Assembly: GCA_947579605.1 (NCBI GenBank)
Contig: OX388324.1
Coordinates: 19,785,746-19,849,745 of the forward strand
DNA: 64,000 nt
Source of the DNA: Athripsodes cinereus
Taxonomy: Eukaryota; Arthropoda; Insecta; Trichoptera; Leptoceridae
Direction: 5' to 3'
Part shown: positions 37,675 to 48,290 of the stretch, in pieces
Layout of the letters: each line of letters begins with the position of its first letter
How positions within the stretch are numbered: the stretch's first letter is position 1
Notes under the pieces: model-generated
The model's database searches: none
The model's input: the letters and a program-made list of their open reading frames with translations, nothing else
Told to the model about the DNA's origin: nothing
Position numbers and translations under genes: made by a program

Positions 37675-39944
37675 TTATGTTAGAATATTATCAGATAACT
37701 TAAAAGCTTTTTGTCTTTGTAGGTTATCGGGCAATTTTAAATTTTTCGTATGGTGATTGTTAATAAAAGTATTTATCTGTTTCCATGAACGATTAGGTAA
37801 AATGCCTTTTTTCTTTAATTCATTTATTTTCGAAGCACCTGGATCTTTGCCTTCGATGAAATATTTGGCAAAATGTTTGTAAACTTGGTCTTTTTCTTGC
37901 TGAAGCCATCGTTTTCTGACTATTTTTGTTTTTATTGTTTTATCTGATTTGCCTTTAAATGAATCATCTGATGGTAAATTTTCACTGTCGCTTTCATCTT
38001 TGTTAGGTGTCCTCCGTGATTGAGTTTCTTGATCCATATTTGTCTCCATACGCTCTGATGTTGTCAATTCTTCGCTTTTATCATTGTTAGGTGTCCTCCG
38101 GGACTGAGTTTCTTGATCCATATTTGTATCCATATTCTCTGATGTTGTCAATTCTTCAATTGCAGATATTGGATCACTGGACCTAACTTCAGATACGCTT
38201 ATTCCAGCAGATTGTTTTTGAGGGCCTATTTTTCCCTCCGCTAATTGCAATAAATTTAGACCAACTTTACCTTTTTCTAGAGCCAGCTGTGGAAGCATGT
38301 AACTCCCTTTATGGGTACCAGGCGTGTGCCCCAAGAAATGCGATAAGGCGTTCACAAAAGAATTATTTTTACCGGATATTTGACTCATTGTCGCCACATG
38401 GTGGCGTAGCCCGGTTGAAGTCATATGATCCGGGTTTGTAAGGGACAACTCCGATCTTAGGTCCCTTAAAATCTTTGAACCACAAAAATATGGTTCCCCT
38501 CCTAATTTTGAAAATAGATAGGTATTTGTTGCTGGTATTCCGACTAATTCTCTATATGCAAATATGGTATCTACATTTTTCTTCATTTGTTCCCGAAGAA
38601 GTATAGGGACAGTTCGTCCCCTTTTCCCCGGAATATGAAAGCAATAGAGAGAATTTATGGCCTCCTTTTCCTCATCGCTCATTACATCTAATATTTCTTG
38701 AGGTATTTCTTGGCTGGATGAATTGCGTTGGCAAGATATATAATTTTCTAATGGTGCTCTTGCAACTTCTCCGGCTCTTCTTCTGTTGAATATTATAATA
38801 TGTGCGATTGTTATTTTAACCAATTCTTCGTAAGCACCGTAACTCTTTTCTTTATCAAAAAGTAGAGCGGCTTCCACTTCTCTCTTTTGAATAATTTCAC
38901 AAAGTAATTTGATATCAGATAATAAAGGCATAACATCAGTCTTTAACATTTTTCTAGTTTTTCTTGATTTTTCTGCGTTAGTTGAAATTTCAAACTTCCA
39001 TGAATGGTTAAATATTGATTTGAAATCAGATAATTTTGCTTTAATTTTTTCTTTTGAAGCTGTGGTTAGTACAGCACTCTGTATAGAGCGACGCATTAGT
39101 ATGTCTACACAATCTTTAATCGCTGTGCATATTCTTGCCGGCATACTTGGTATGCTAACGAAACCAGTTGTTTCGTCATATCCGCTGATAATTTTTACTG
39201 ATTTCATAAAAAAGTCGAAATGTACCGGGTCGAAGGCCAATTCAAATGATGATATAGATGGGTCATGAAGTTTTATTTGTTGAAAGAGCTTGGCAAGGCT
39301 TCTCATTTTAGATGTTATGTGAGTTTTTAAATGATATTCCTTGTGGTTACTTAACAGCAAGGCTCCATAAGCGCAGATAAGTGGGTCATTTTTTGCAATT
39401 ACAGCAATATTGTCATCCTTAAATGAGGGAAATATTTCATTTTTCAACGTTTCTGTAATTTCCTCGTTATGTGGTGTTAATAATATAGCAGATGATTTCA
39501 ACACTCTGGTGCGCTTTGATGGATTTTGGTTTACTTCTGTATTACATTTCTTAACATGTCTATATAATAATTTTCTTTTGAAAGTACCACAGCAGTGTAT
39601 GCATGTGGCATAATCTTGTATATTGTTGTTTGATTTGGTACGGTGATTGGGTATTACAAAACCTCCATCTGGCTGACTCAATACTTTTTGATTGTAAAGA
39701 TAATTTCCTCTGTTTCTCAGTTTTGCTGATACCGCTTCTCTTTTCTTTTTCCTTTCCCGAAGGTCTGGATCAAGGATTCCATTGAACTCAATCACCTCAG
39801 ATTCTTTTGAATGGTGAGCTGTAATATGTCGAGTGAAATTTGTTATCAATCTCATACAATATGGGCAACAGTTTCTGCGATTATATTTAGTAGTTGATTT
39901 GGTTGCCGAGTTTGTCACATTGTTCACTGAAGTTATTGTGGTGT
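37675..39944 (-). CDS. Last exon of the recombinase gene
   Basis: The acceptor tttattatgttttgcttttcag ends at 39945, so the in-frame Met at 39960 lies in the intron and is not the start. The exon begins AC|ACC|ACA and joins the preceding exon's final G as Asp (VLQ-D-TTITS). The 755 codons contain no stop before TAA at 37675-37677, so a 2.3-kb frame has been kept open in AT-rich DNA, which points to selection or recent origin. The H-to-Y spacing (9 residues) matches tyrosine recombinases. The usual first His of the HxxR box is Thr516, a change known to occur in some members of the superfamily. Confidence 0.85.
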
Positions 39945-42182
39945 CTGAAAAGCAAAACATAATAAATATCGTTAATTACGTTCTACCAATAAGATTGAAA
40001 TAATATATTACTACTACACCCCGTGTCCCTTGCGGGGTAGGCCGATAGGACAGGCCGCAAGACTGCCCTGTCCTTACACACAATTTTCGCTTCCGCCACG
40101 TTCATGCAATTCGTCATACACACTCGTCGGTTCCTTTTACTCAATACGCGACCGTCTTTGAGATCGATATGTTCAAGCCAGGTTATCCTAAGCCACGTTT
40201 CTTAATACCTCCTCTTTCAGGTACATACACATTCTTTGTCATTCTATCCTCACTCATTCTCTCAACGTGACCAAACTATCTTAATTTGAATAACAGGTAT
40301 ATAGTATTACTAATTCTATGTTTAAATATAACTATTTCACTCAATATTACCTTGCAATACATTTAGAGGATCGCTGGAACCATTGAAAGATGCTGAATCA
40401 CTGGGCAAATACGTATGGTCTTCAGAATCATCGCCTTCACTGCAACCTAAAACGTGCATAAAAACATAATCGTATGTACGTAATCATGTAACATATTAAA
40501 ACATTTGATATAATATATGCAGCAATTTTTCGCTTCCGCCACGTTCATGCAATTCGTCATACACACTCGTCGGTTCCTTTTACTCAATACGCGACCGTCT
40601 TTGAGATCGATATGTTCAAGCCAGGTTATCCTAAGCCACGTTTCTTAATACCTCCTCTTTCAGGTACATACACATTCTTTGTCATTCTATCCTCACTCAT
40701 TCTCTCAACGTGACCAAACTATCTTAATTTGAATAACAGGTATATAGTATTACTAATTCTATGTTTAAATATAACTATTTCACTCAATATTACCTTGCAA
40801 TACATTTAGAGGATCGCTGGAACCATTGAAAGATGCTGAATCACTGGGCAAATACGTATGGTCTTCAGAATCATCGCCTTCACTGCAACCTAAAACGTGC
40901 ATAAAAACATAATCGTATGTACGTAATCATGTAACATATTAAAACATTTGATATAATATATGCAGCAATATTATAATATGTAATTACTTGATGATGTAGA
41001 ATCAAACTCATAAATGTCTTTGTTAAATATATTTTCGGTTTCAGTGTTGATTTGTAGTTGATTTGAGGACGTGACTGCTATTATGTTTGATGGTGTATCA
41101 TTCTTCTTGTCTAAAACAATAATAAATATACCAAATTAACAGTGTTCCTTATAATGCACAAGATTAGCCGAATGAAAGCATATAGCTACAGCGGACATTG
41201 TAATAATATTATAATGTCGTTATAATTTAACTAATTTTAAGCAGTGGAGGTCCCGGAATAGAATAGGTCTTCCACTCTTCACTGAAAGGGTTTTCGAGTG
41301 TCCTGTAAAAGGCAGGTTTTCGTAAAACACCCATAAGACATTTCACATCTCAAATTCAGCGATGAGGCTTGCCACCCATCCTGAATGTCTTAATTTTTTT
41401 TTTATGGCACAGAGAGGACGATCTGTATGTTTGTAACATGCAGTGAGTCTACTGGCTACCCCACTTGTGGGAAATGCCGTGATGGTATGGATGGATGGAT
41501 GGATAATTTTAATAATAGGTAGTATGTAGCATTACTAATTCTATGTTTAAATATAACCATTTCACTCAATATTACCTTGCAATACATTTAGATCATTGCT
41601 GGATCCATTCAAAGATGCTGTATCACTGGGAAAATATGTTTCGACCTCAGAATCATCGCGTCCACTGCAACCTAAAACGTGCATTAAAAAAACATAAGTA
41701 ATTGTAACATAATCGTATATACGTAATCATGACGTAATATATTAAAACATTTGATATAATATATGCAGCAATATTATAATATGTAATTACTTGATGATGT
41801 AGAGTCAAACTCATCTTGGCAGTTAATGTCAAATTCGGGCTATGTGCTCTTTTCTATAAACTCCCCATAGAAAACGGAACATGTGACGCATTTTTCAAAA
41901 AATCGTATATTATAGAAATGTATTCTCATATGAATAATAAGTAAAAAATTGTTATATTTTTTCTACTTTGGATCAGTGTACAGCTTCACATGCTTGTTTA
42001 AAACAGTTTTTTCTCATTATCTCAAAATGTATGATTCGTCACGTAGACCATATTTGATATGTAGCGACGAAAATAATAAATATAAATAAATTCATATCAA
42101 TATACATATAATTATAACACTAACCTGATTTGGAAATTTGTGACAATTGCACTAATTTGCGGGTTCTGGCACTAAAACTCAT
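37675..42182 (-). CDS. Zinc-finger / tyrosine-recombinase / Myb-like multi-exon gene
   Basis: Spliced gene built from visible sites. Exons on the minus strand: 42182-42125 (AUG, MSFSARTRKLVQLSQISKS), an optional short one ending 41791, 41671-41576, 41110-40988, 40889-40794, 40446-40351, 39944-37675. All introns are phase 1. Without the optional exon the CDS is 2739 bases, 912 codons plus stop. The upstream exons are acidic and Ser-rich. The last exon (numbered from the intronic Met at 39960) has a C2H2 finger C32-C35-H45-H49, a C2HC finger C120-C123-H135-C139, a recombinase core R395 (RRAGE), K446 (GKRGRTVPILL), T516-x-x-R519, H545 and Y554 (LGHTPGTHKGSY), a duplicated 28-residue acidic repeat (602-656) and a Myb/SANT-like domain 682-740 (W685, W726). 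It probably binds and may cut or rejoin DNA in the nucleus. Crypton-derived or another eukaryotic recombinase family; no tRNA or TIR context. Confidence 0.8.
40015..40290 (-). pseudogene. LINE family 1 tail inside an intron of the recombinase gene
   Basis: The minus strand reads FGHVERMSEDRMTKNVYVPE, then KRG, CMTNCMNVAEAK-type words and a terminal tacccc-gcaagggac motif, with stops. Most of it is repeated at 40527-40735 because the tandem duplication starts inside it. Confidence 0.7.
40351..40446 (-). CDS. Cassette exon copy 3 (recombinase gene)
   Basis: 96 bases, phase 1-1, acceptor cgttttag and donor CAAG|GTAATATTG. Encodes CSEGDDSEDHTYLPSDSASF then NGSSDPLNVLQ. Appears identical to 40794-40889, as part of the 443-bp tandem duplication. 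Confidence 0.8.
40794..40889 (-). CDS. Cassette exon copy 2 (recombinase gene)
   Basis: 96 bases, phase 1-1, with the same splice sites and, by eye, the same sequence as 40351-40446. Including or skipping it keeps the frame. Confidence 0.75.
40988..41110 (-). CDS. Internal exon (recombinase gene)
   Basis: 123 bases, phase 1-1, acceptor ttattgttttag and donor TCAA|GTAATTAC. Encodes KKNDTPSNIIAVTSSNQLQI then NTETENIFNKDIYEFDSTSS. It joins in frame either directly to exon 1 (S-D-K-K) or to the cassette exons (SSS-CSEG). Its 3' end is duplicated at 41791-41814. Confidence 0.75.
41240..41520 (+). repeat. Dispersed repeat (SINE/LINE 3'-end family)
   Basis: gatgaggcttgccacccatc, a tract near cacagagaggac, gcagtgagtctactggctac and cccacttgtgggaaatgccg, then (ATGG)n. 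The same order is found inverted at 46412-46530 and 10060-10215 and directly at 61915-62035. Lies in an intron of the recombinase gene. Confidence 0.65.
41576..41671 (-). CDS. Cassette exon copy 1, diverged (recombinase gene)
   Basis: 96 bases, phase 1-1, same splice-site words. Encodes CSGRDDSEVETYFPSDTASL then NGSSNDLNVLQ, about two-thirds identical to the other two copies. Flanking introns are also similar, so an older duplication of roughly 800 bases produced it. Confidence 0.7.
41791..41814 (-). CDS. Possible short exon or truncated exon copy
   Basis: Matches the 3' end of exon 40988-41110 (EFDSTSS then donor GTAATTAC). An AG at gccaag would start a 24-base phase 1-1 exon, but the polypyrimidine tract is poor. 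The alternative upstream AG (cacatag) gives the wrong phase for exon 1. It may be a dead copy. Confidence 0.35.
42125..42182 (-). CDS. First coding exon (recombinase gene)
   Basis: AUG at 42182-42180 (aataaaaATGAG), 19 codons and one base, donor TCAG|GTTAGTG. The encoded peptide is basic and Ser-rich. Confidence 0.7.
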
Positions 42183-42360
42183 TTTTATTAAAAATATCTC
42201 CGCGGTTACAACACAGCTACACTACACAACGAAGGTACATTTAATAAGACGGCAGAAAGACACGACGCGACGGCAGAAGCGATTCGGCACGAAAGATTCC
42301 CCCGCCACTTCATACCTCATTCAATTACCCCTCATGGTGGACAACGCTAGGAGCTAGGAT
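42183..42360 (-). promoter_or_regulatory. Likely 5' UTR / promoter of the recombinase gene
   Basis: A locally GC- and CpG-rich patch (cgacgcgacggcagaagcga, ctccgcggttac) immediately upstream of the first coding exon in a surrounding AT-rich sequence. No TATA box or initiator was assigned. The plus frame at 42130-42357 is a shadow. Confidence 0.4.
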
Positions 42361-42384
42361 CCAATATATAATTATATTTAGTTA

Positions 42385-42610
42385 CAATCCATTGGATTGG
42401 TCTGCAACGAGTTTGGTTTTTCTTCTCCATTCCTCCCTATTCTCAGCCAGTCTTTTAAGCTCTACGTATGAGCCACAGTTCATGTCCCTCTTCAGTTGGT
42501 CCATATATGCGTCTCTTGGTCGGCCTCTGCCATTTGTTCCCTCGGTCTTACCCTCCGCGATGGCGATGAGTAGTCCTGGGTGCCTGATGTTGTGGCCAAT
42601 CCAGGATCCA
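42385..42610 (-). pseudogene. LINE C-terminal tail
   Basis: Minus frame reads IGHNIRHPGLLIAIAEGKTE, then RGRPRDAYMDQLKRDMNCGS, then ELKRLAENREEWRRKTK. Same family as 2580-3000. No RT core. Confidence 0.75.
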
Positions 42611-42983
42611 ATACTTGTGCGAAAATAATTTGCTTAGGTATCAGCTTTGATTATTGAAGTACCTAAGCAAATTATTTTCATAGTACTGAGGTATCAGTAA
42701 GTCACAAAGGGAATAAACGTAAAAGATTTTTTTTATCTTGTATAGATTTCTCAATTTTTTTTTGAAAAGCACCTCTGTTCTTTTTTCCGAGAGACGTTTA
42801 CTCGTTTCCCGAAAGTCGCGGGGTATTTTTTTTTTGTACTGATAATATGCATTAAAATCTAAAGAATAACCGTAAAATTTTTTGATTAAAGCAAAATTAA
42901 CCCCTAAAAATGGAAAAAAAAAACATTTTCACCATTTTATCATGCGATTTTGAACCTTAATGCCGTGGGAAATGACTGTGCCG

Positions 42984-43569
42984 TAGTATTGTTCAGAATC
43001 TGAATATTCGTTCTTATGTATTCGTTCTTCAACTTAACTCGAAGAACTAAATCCTCAATGCCAAATCTGTTCGGTCTTTTTCGTTCTTTTGGGAAAAATT
43101 ACATTAAAGTACTATATTTTCAAAGAAACTAAGGTTTAACATCGCGTGGCAAATAAACACGAACGAGATTTAAATCTTCGTGTGTGTTTTTTTTTGGAAA
43201 AAAAAACCTTAAGATACTCTATTTTCAAAGATACTAAGGTTTCATATTGCGTGTCAAACGTTGAGAACGAGATTCTTGGATTTAAATCTACGTGTTATTA
43301 TTTTGGAAAAAACGCCATTGGAGTATTCTATTTTCAAAGGAATTAAGGTTTTATATCGCGTGTCAAATGTAACAAACATGATTCAAAGATTTAAATCTTC
43401 GTGTCGTCTTTTGGGAAAAAGGCCTTTAAAATACTTTATTTTCAAAGAGACTAAGGTGAAAATCGCGTGACAAATTCCACGAACGAGAACGAATGTTAAG
43501 AACGAATTGTTTTGAAGAACGATGTCTCAAGTACCGATTCCTGAGAAAGAACTGGATTTACCAATACTA
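42984..43569. mobile_element. hAT-like MITE carrying internal tandem repeats
   Basis: Ends TAGTATTGTTCA and, inverted, TAGTATTGGTAAA, flanked by perfect 8-bp duplications CTGTGCCG at 42976-42983 and 43570-43577. Inner inverted subterminal words (gttcgttcttcaa-type) occur at both ends. The middle (about 43085-43470) is four diverged copies of a 105-109-bp unit with the core TATTTTCAAAG, ACTAAGG and ATCGCGTG. The plus frames at 43146 and 43261 simply read this repeat. Confidence 0.8.
43085..43475. repeat. Four-copy ~107-bp tandem repeat in the MITE
   Basis: The core word ttttcaaag recurs with its caaag at 43121, 43226, 43335 and 43443, spacing 105, 109 and 108. Copies are diverged by roughly a fifth. 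Confidence 0.75.
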
Positions 43570-43959
43570 CTGTGCCGTCATAGTTGGGTCCGAACCCTTA
43601 TTTGAAGAAAAAAATATTATAATCGTACTCAAACGGTGACATGAGCGAGACAGATTGCGCTTGATTGGGTAAGACATGCGTTAGAGAGAGAGACAAAAGC
43701 TTACTTCCGTGCATTGCCGACGCGAGTTCATAATATGAGTTAATTTAAAACATGCGTAATTAACAAGGTTTTATTCCAAATGATCGAAAATAATGTACAA
43801 ACGTAGTGACTTTTTTTAACGTAATTTTACTTACGTACCTACAATGTTAGGCCAAATTATTGCTATGCGGTATTAGGTTTGTTGTGTTGCGCGTCGTCAA
43901 ACTGTCGTTTTTGCCGCGTTTACAAGTAAAAGAAAATAATAATGAATAGGAAAATATAG

Positions 43960-45910
43960 TTAAAGTAATAGATAAATGCCTACGAATAAATATGCACTGC
44001 CTAATATTTAGCTACGAGCCGCCTCTGATCAATAGTGATCCCAAACGAATCTGGACATACCTAAAGCATAAAAATAATTCAACATCCATACCGAATGAAA
44101 TTCATCTGAACGGAGAAATCGCAACGGACGGTCAAAGTATTGCCGAAATGTTCTCGGATTACTTTAAATCAGTTTTTGTCGTGAATACCACATCGAAGCC
44201 CCATCGTGATATATCGGAGAACAACCGCCCATACACTGATCACATAACAACTGTTAAGATAGACAAAACTCTAGTCGAAAAATATCTCAAAAACCTTAAT
44301 GTTAACAAAGGATCTGGAAGCGACTTAATCCCACCAATGTTTGCCGTTAATTGCACTAAAACAATATCTTACCCTGTGTGTAAAATTTTCACACGCTCCA
44401 TCTCAGAGGGCGTTTTTCCGCAGGTATGGAAAGTAGAAAATATTATTCCTATTCACAAAAGTGGACCTAAAAATAATGCACAAAATTACCGACCCATATC
44501 CATTCTCCCGATTTTCAGCAAAATGTTTGAACTAATAATATACGACCAGATATATTCAACTGTCTGCAAATGCATCCCATCAGCTTAACATGGTTTTCTA
44601 AGAAAAAGATCAGTAATATCCAATCTCACTAAATTTACCGATTTCGTATATAAGGAAATGGAAAGAGGAACTCAAGTGGATGCTATTTATACTTCTGAAA
44701 AATCTCAATCGGAGACCATAATTGCACAATGTATCAACATTGTGCAAATTTAAATCGGAATTAGGAGGAAGGCGTCCCAACGCTTACGAATTGGCTTATG
44801 GCTGGCTTAAGTGTACACTTTGGAGTCCTAGGACAACGTTCACCAATTCCGCCTTTCCAACTTTCACGATTAAGGTATCCAATTGAGACTATTACTTTTT
44901 GCAAACTCGGACATCGGTAACTGCTTCAAACACTCGCAATTTTTATCATATGCAGATGACATGAAAATATTTTTACCAATCAAAAACACATCCGATTGTC
45001 AGAAACTTCAGTCAGATCTAGATAGATTAAGCGCATACTGCACCAATAATAAACTAATCAATAACATATCTAAATGCTTAAAAATTACATTCACTAGAAA
45101 CTACCAACCTATAAAATACAATTACACTATAGATAACATAACCATTGCACATACTAACAAAGTCCGCGATCTTGGTGTCATCTTAGACAGCAAGATGCAG
45201 CTTGATCACAATATAAACCATATAATCGATAAGGCTAACAGGATGCTTGGTTTCACAATACGGATCTGCAAACCATTTAAGAAAATTTCCACTATAAAAA
45301 CTGTTTACTTTGCATAATATGTCAAAAGCATATTAGAATTCGCCTCTCCTCTCTGGTATCCTCACCAGATCACCTACAAAATGAGACTAGACAAAATACA
45401 AAATAAACTTGTCAAATATTTGAACTACAAAGCACGAGTGCGGTTTCAAACACATTCTGAATCTGCAAACTTCCACGGGATACACACCTTAGAAAAAAGG
45501 CGAATCTCAGCTGATATTCGACTTCTTCATGACATAATTCACAACAATATAGATTCACAATTCTTGACCTCTACCATAAAACTCAGAGTTCCTCAAAGAA
45601 ACACACACACACACACAAGCACTCTTTCATATAGAAACACAAATTACGCCCGAAACACTGCACTAAATAGAATTTACGAAACATATAACACTTCCTTCAA
45701 TTAACTCGACATTTTCAATACTGCCAAAAACCCATTCATAAACTCAGTCAATAAAATCTTACACAAATTCCAGTAAAACAATAAATAAAAATAATTCTAC
45801 CTATGGCGACCTGTCTACTGTAAGCGTATTATATATCATTATTATAAATCTGTTTGTTGTATTTTTATTATTATTATTACGATTACTATTATTAAATTAC
45901 TAAGAATGTA
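43960..45910 (+). mobile_element. LINE (CR1/Jockey-like), broken by a MITE
   Basis: Plus-strand pieces: 43992-44588 with KRIWTYLKHKNNS, VNKGSGSDLIPPMF and FPQVWKVENIIPIHKSG then NYRPISILPIFSKMFE (RT fingers); a stop at 44586; GFLRKRSVISNLTKF; a ~190-base insertion at 44690-44880; then 44883-45317 with SYADDMKIF (catalytic YADD near 44950); then 45381-45704 with the C-terminal region; an A/T-rich 3' end with ATT units near 45865-45895. The RT segment between fingers and YADD (including the xPQGS box) is missing at the insertion. Confidence 0.8.
44702..44880. mobile_element. Single-arm copy of the 58-kb foldback family, inside the LINE
   Basis: caatcggagaccataattgc, gcgtcccaacgcttacgaat, tggctggcttaagtg and caccaattccgcctttcc-type words match one arm of 58120-58732. 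Confidence 0.75.
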
Positions 45911-46410
45911 ACCCTCCCTTTCCTCTCTCCTACTCTCACCATATTCCCAGTGCTCACTGTTTAAACATATTATTTGATATTATCCTCTATTATTTACATT
46001 AATAAATCTTGCACATTAAACTGTAAATTATCTAGATCTAATTGTTGAATATGTTAATTCTTAAGTCGCTTTAGCTAATTAAAAATACAAAAATCCATAA
46101 TAATAAATACTTGCAATATTGTAAGAAATTTTTTAAAAACAGATATTTCAGGCACAATGCTGGTATTTTAGACCCGCGTTATGAGCCTAATCCTTTGATA
46201 TCCTCGATATCTGGATAGGTGAATTTTTCCCGGCATTAGGCTGTTGAGTTTATATATGAACATGAATTTTCATATGTAGACTTTTCTGGCTGTATAATGC
46301 TGAGAAGTGTGGATGGCAATTCAGCCGCCGCGTTAAAAAAAAAAAAAGATTTTAAGGTAACACTGTAATGGGATTTAAGAATTTTATTATACTATCTATC
46401 TATCTATACC
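45911..46410. other. No gene seen
   Basis: AT-rich. 46141-46345 ends in an A13 run after gccgccgcgtt and might be an unrelated SINE-like insertion. Confidence 0.4.
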
Positions 46411-46411
46411 A

Positions 46412-46532
46412 ACACGGCATTTCCCACAAGTGGGGTAGCCAGCAGACTCACTGCATGCTATACACATGCAGATTGTCCTCTCTGTGCCGTAAATATTTAA
46501 GACATTCAGGATGGGTGGCAAGCCTCATCTTT
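46412..46532 (-). repeat. Dispersed repeat, inverted copy
   Basis: Complement of the 41370-41510 family: cacggcatttcccacaagtg on the plus strand through catgcagattgtcctctctg to gatgggtggcaagcctcatc. Confidence 0.65.
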
Positions 46533-46633
46533 ATTATACTATGTTAATTAAAAAATAATAAAAATTGTGTAACGAAAAAAATAAATAAAGTAAATAAAAT
46601 AAATAGAAACGTCCCAAATAATAATAATAATAA

Positions 46634-47077
46634 TACATACATACATACCATCACGCCGCTTCCCTTATGGGGTAGGCAGAAAGGATCGAGCGCCACACGC
46701 TTCTGTCCTTGCACACATTTCTCGCCTCCGTTACATTCATACAGTTCCTCATGCATGTTCTCCTATTCAATGTACTCCGGACGTGTCCGTCCTTGAGGAT
46801 CTGGTTAGCATGCTCCAGCCATTTGATCCTCGGACGGCCACGTCTCCGAATACCCTTTCTCTCAGCCATGTAAATCTTCTTTGTCACTCTGTCCTCATTC
46901 ATTCTCTCCACATGCCCAAACCAACATAGTTTATTTACATTCATCCTGGTGACTACACCAACTTTCACTCCACATTCTTCTCGTATCGCACTGTTTCGTA
47001 CTCTATATATCAGGGTTTCACCACACATCCTTCTCAACGATGTCATTTCAACTGCATTTATACCACTTTCATCCTTC
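46634..47077 (-). pseudogene. LINE family 1 tail
   Basis: Minus frame open 131 codons (47046-46651): TSLRRMCGETLIYRVRNSAI, WFGHVERMNEDRVTKKIYMA, RGRPRIKWLEHANQIL and CMRNCMNVTEARNVCKDRSV, ending PIREAA. The 3' end is (CATA)n in plus sense. 5'-truncated near 47077; RT absent. It preserves the internal segment that is deleted in 48593-50874. Confidence 0.8.
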
Positions 47078-48125
47078 TTAACCCTTAACGTACCGTATTG
47101 AAAACAAAACGTTCGGCCCCATGTGGTAAATTCAGTTTACCGCTAACTTTATTTATAAATATCAAGCATATGACTTGATGAATCAAAACTTTATTTATGT
47201 CATCTTGTAGGGAATTTTATTAGGAATCGATTGATATCTATAACATATGTACATTATTTGAAAAACATATCATTTTTTTTTTTTTTCTGGAACCATGCGT
47301 TTTCTGATATAGAATGACGAGACAGCAACCGCTAAGACAAGTGTGAACCTGTCTGCGACAACGAATTGTACCTACTTGTATGTGTAGTGGTGTGCATGAG
47401 TCGTGTTCGACACTTGTAATACAGGATGTTAAATAATTTATTTCATTTTAATAATATTTAATTTTGTAAACAATTCCAAATACTTTTCTTATTTTTATAT
47501 AGATTTATCACAAAGTTTTACCTATAGATACTGTATTTTATAACATATTTAAGGTTTAATTGCTATGGCTTTTTCAAAATTCAAAAACAATAAATAAATC
47601 ACGTTTTCAATTTTCAACCGGGTTAAAAAAAACGTGTGGCTGAATTTAAAAACACTTTTATTATTATCTATCAATTAAAAGTCACAAAAAAATATACAAT
47701 TTACATACAAGAGCACAAAGATAAATTGAAATATTAAAACATAAGTAAAGGTCAAAACATATATGTATATAAATAATTGACATTTATTAAAACCTCAAAA
47801 ATGTCAAAAACGACCGAAATATTTCAATTAACACAATCACAAACGTAATATAAATATCATTTAGGTACATTTAATATGGAGAACAAAGATGAAATCTATT
47901 TTTTTATAGAAATATTACAATTAACACGGTAACCAACATAATAAAGATATCATTTAGATACATTTAATATGGAGCGATAAGGAATAAACTCAATCACGAT
48001 CATTATCGTGAATCAATCAATTATCGTGAATAGCGCAACAAAGCATAAAGACATAAATATAAGGTAAAATAGAATGATTAAAAACAATAGGTGTCTAAAC
48101 TCGTAACTTTGAAATTAAAAATAAA
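47078..48125. other. AT-rich, possible decayed piggyBac-like end
   Basis: 47078 reads TTAA-CCCTTAACGTACCG. The subterminal word catgtggtaaatt at 47130 recurs inverted at 51095. No coding frame is supported. The TTAA lies in sequence shared with the adjacent LINE, so the boundary is uncertain. Confidence 0.3.
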
Positions 48126-48290
48126 TTATGACTGTTGTTCTTCTATGTTCATATTTTCTATGGAATAACATTCTACGCAACTTATAACTGTTTCCTCTTT
48201 CCTATGCAAAATACAAACAGCCTTATCACACAAATGGCAATTCGAGACAAAACGATAAAAGCATGATACGAGACACTCTGTACAAAATGA
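48126..48290 (-). pseudogene. Cysteine-rich C-terminal zinc-finger remnant, transposase-like
   Basis: 54 open codons on the minus strand between a TGA (48291) and a TAA (48126): C-x2-C-x4-C, then NCHLCDKAVCILHRKEETVI and SCVEC. The C-x2-C … C-x2-H … C-x2-C spacing resembles the C-terminal Cys-rich finger of piggyBac-type transposases. The catalytic part is not found upstream. Assignment is tentative. Confidence 0.4.

Larger units (their letters stand above)
40084..40969. repeat. Exact tandem duplication, 2 x 443 bp
   Basis: Copy 1 is 40084-40526 and copy 2 is 40527-40969. By eye they are identical. They contain part of a LINE tail, an intron and the 96-base cassette exon. Unit ends share only aat, so the duplication probably arose by end joining. 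Confidence 0.85.

Noticed and set aside
39945..39960. Methionine opening the 761-codon frame as the gene start
   Set aside because: ATGTTTTGCTTTTCAG is a polypyrimidine-AG acceptor; upstream phase-1 exons join in frame at 39944, so this Met is intronic.
43146..43470. Two overlapping plus-strand frames with repeated sequence
   Set aside because: They read the MITE tandem repeat; repeated peptide words follow the DNA period, with no start context.
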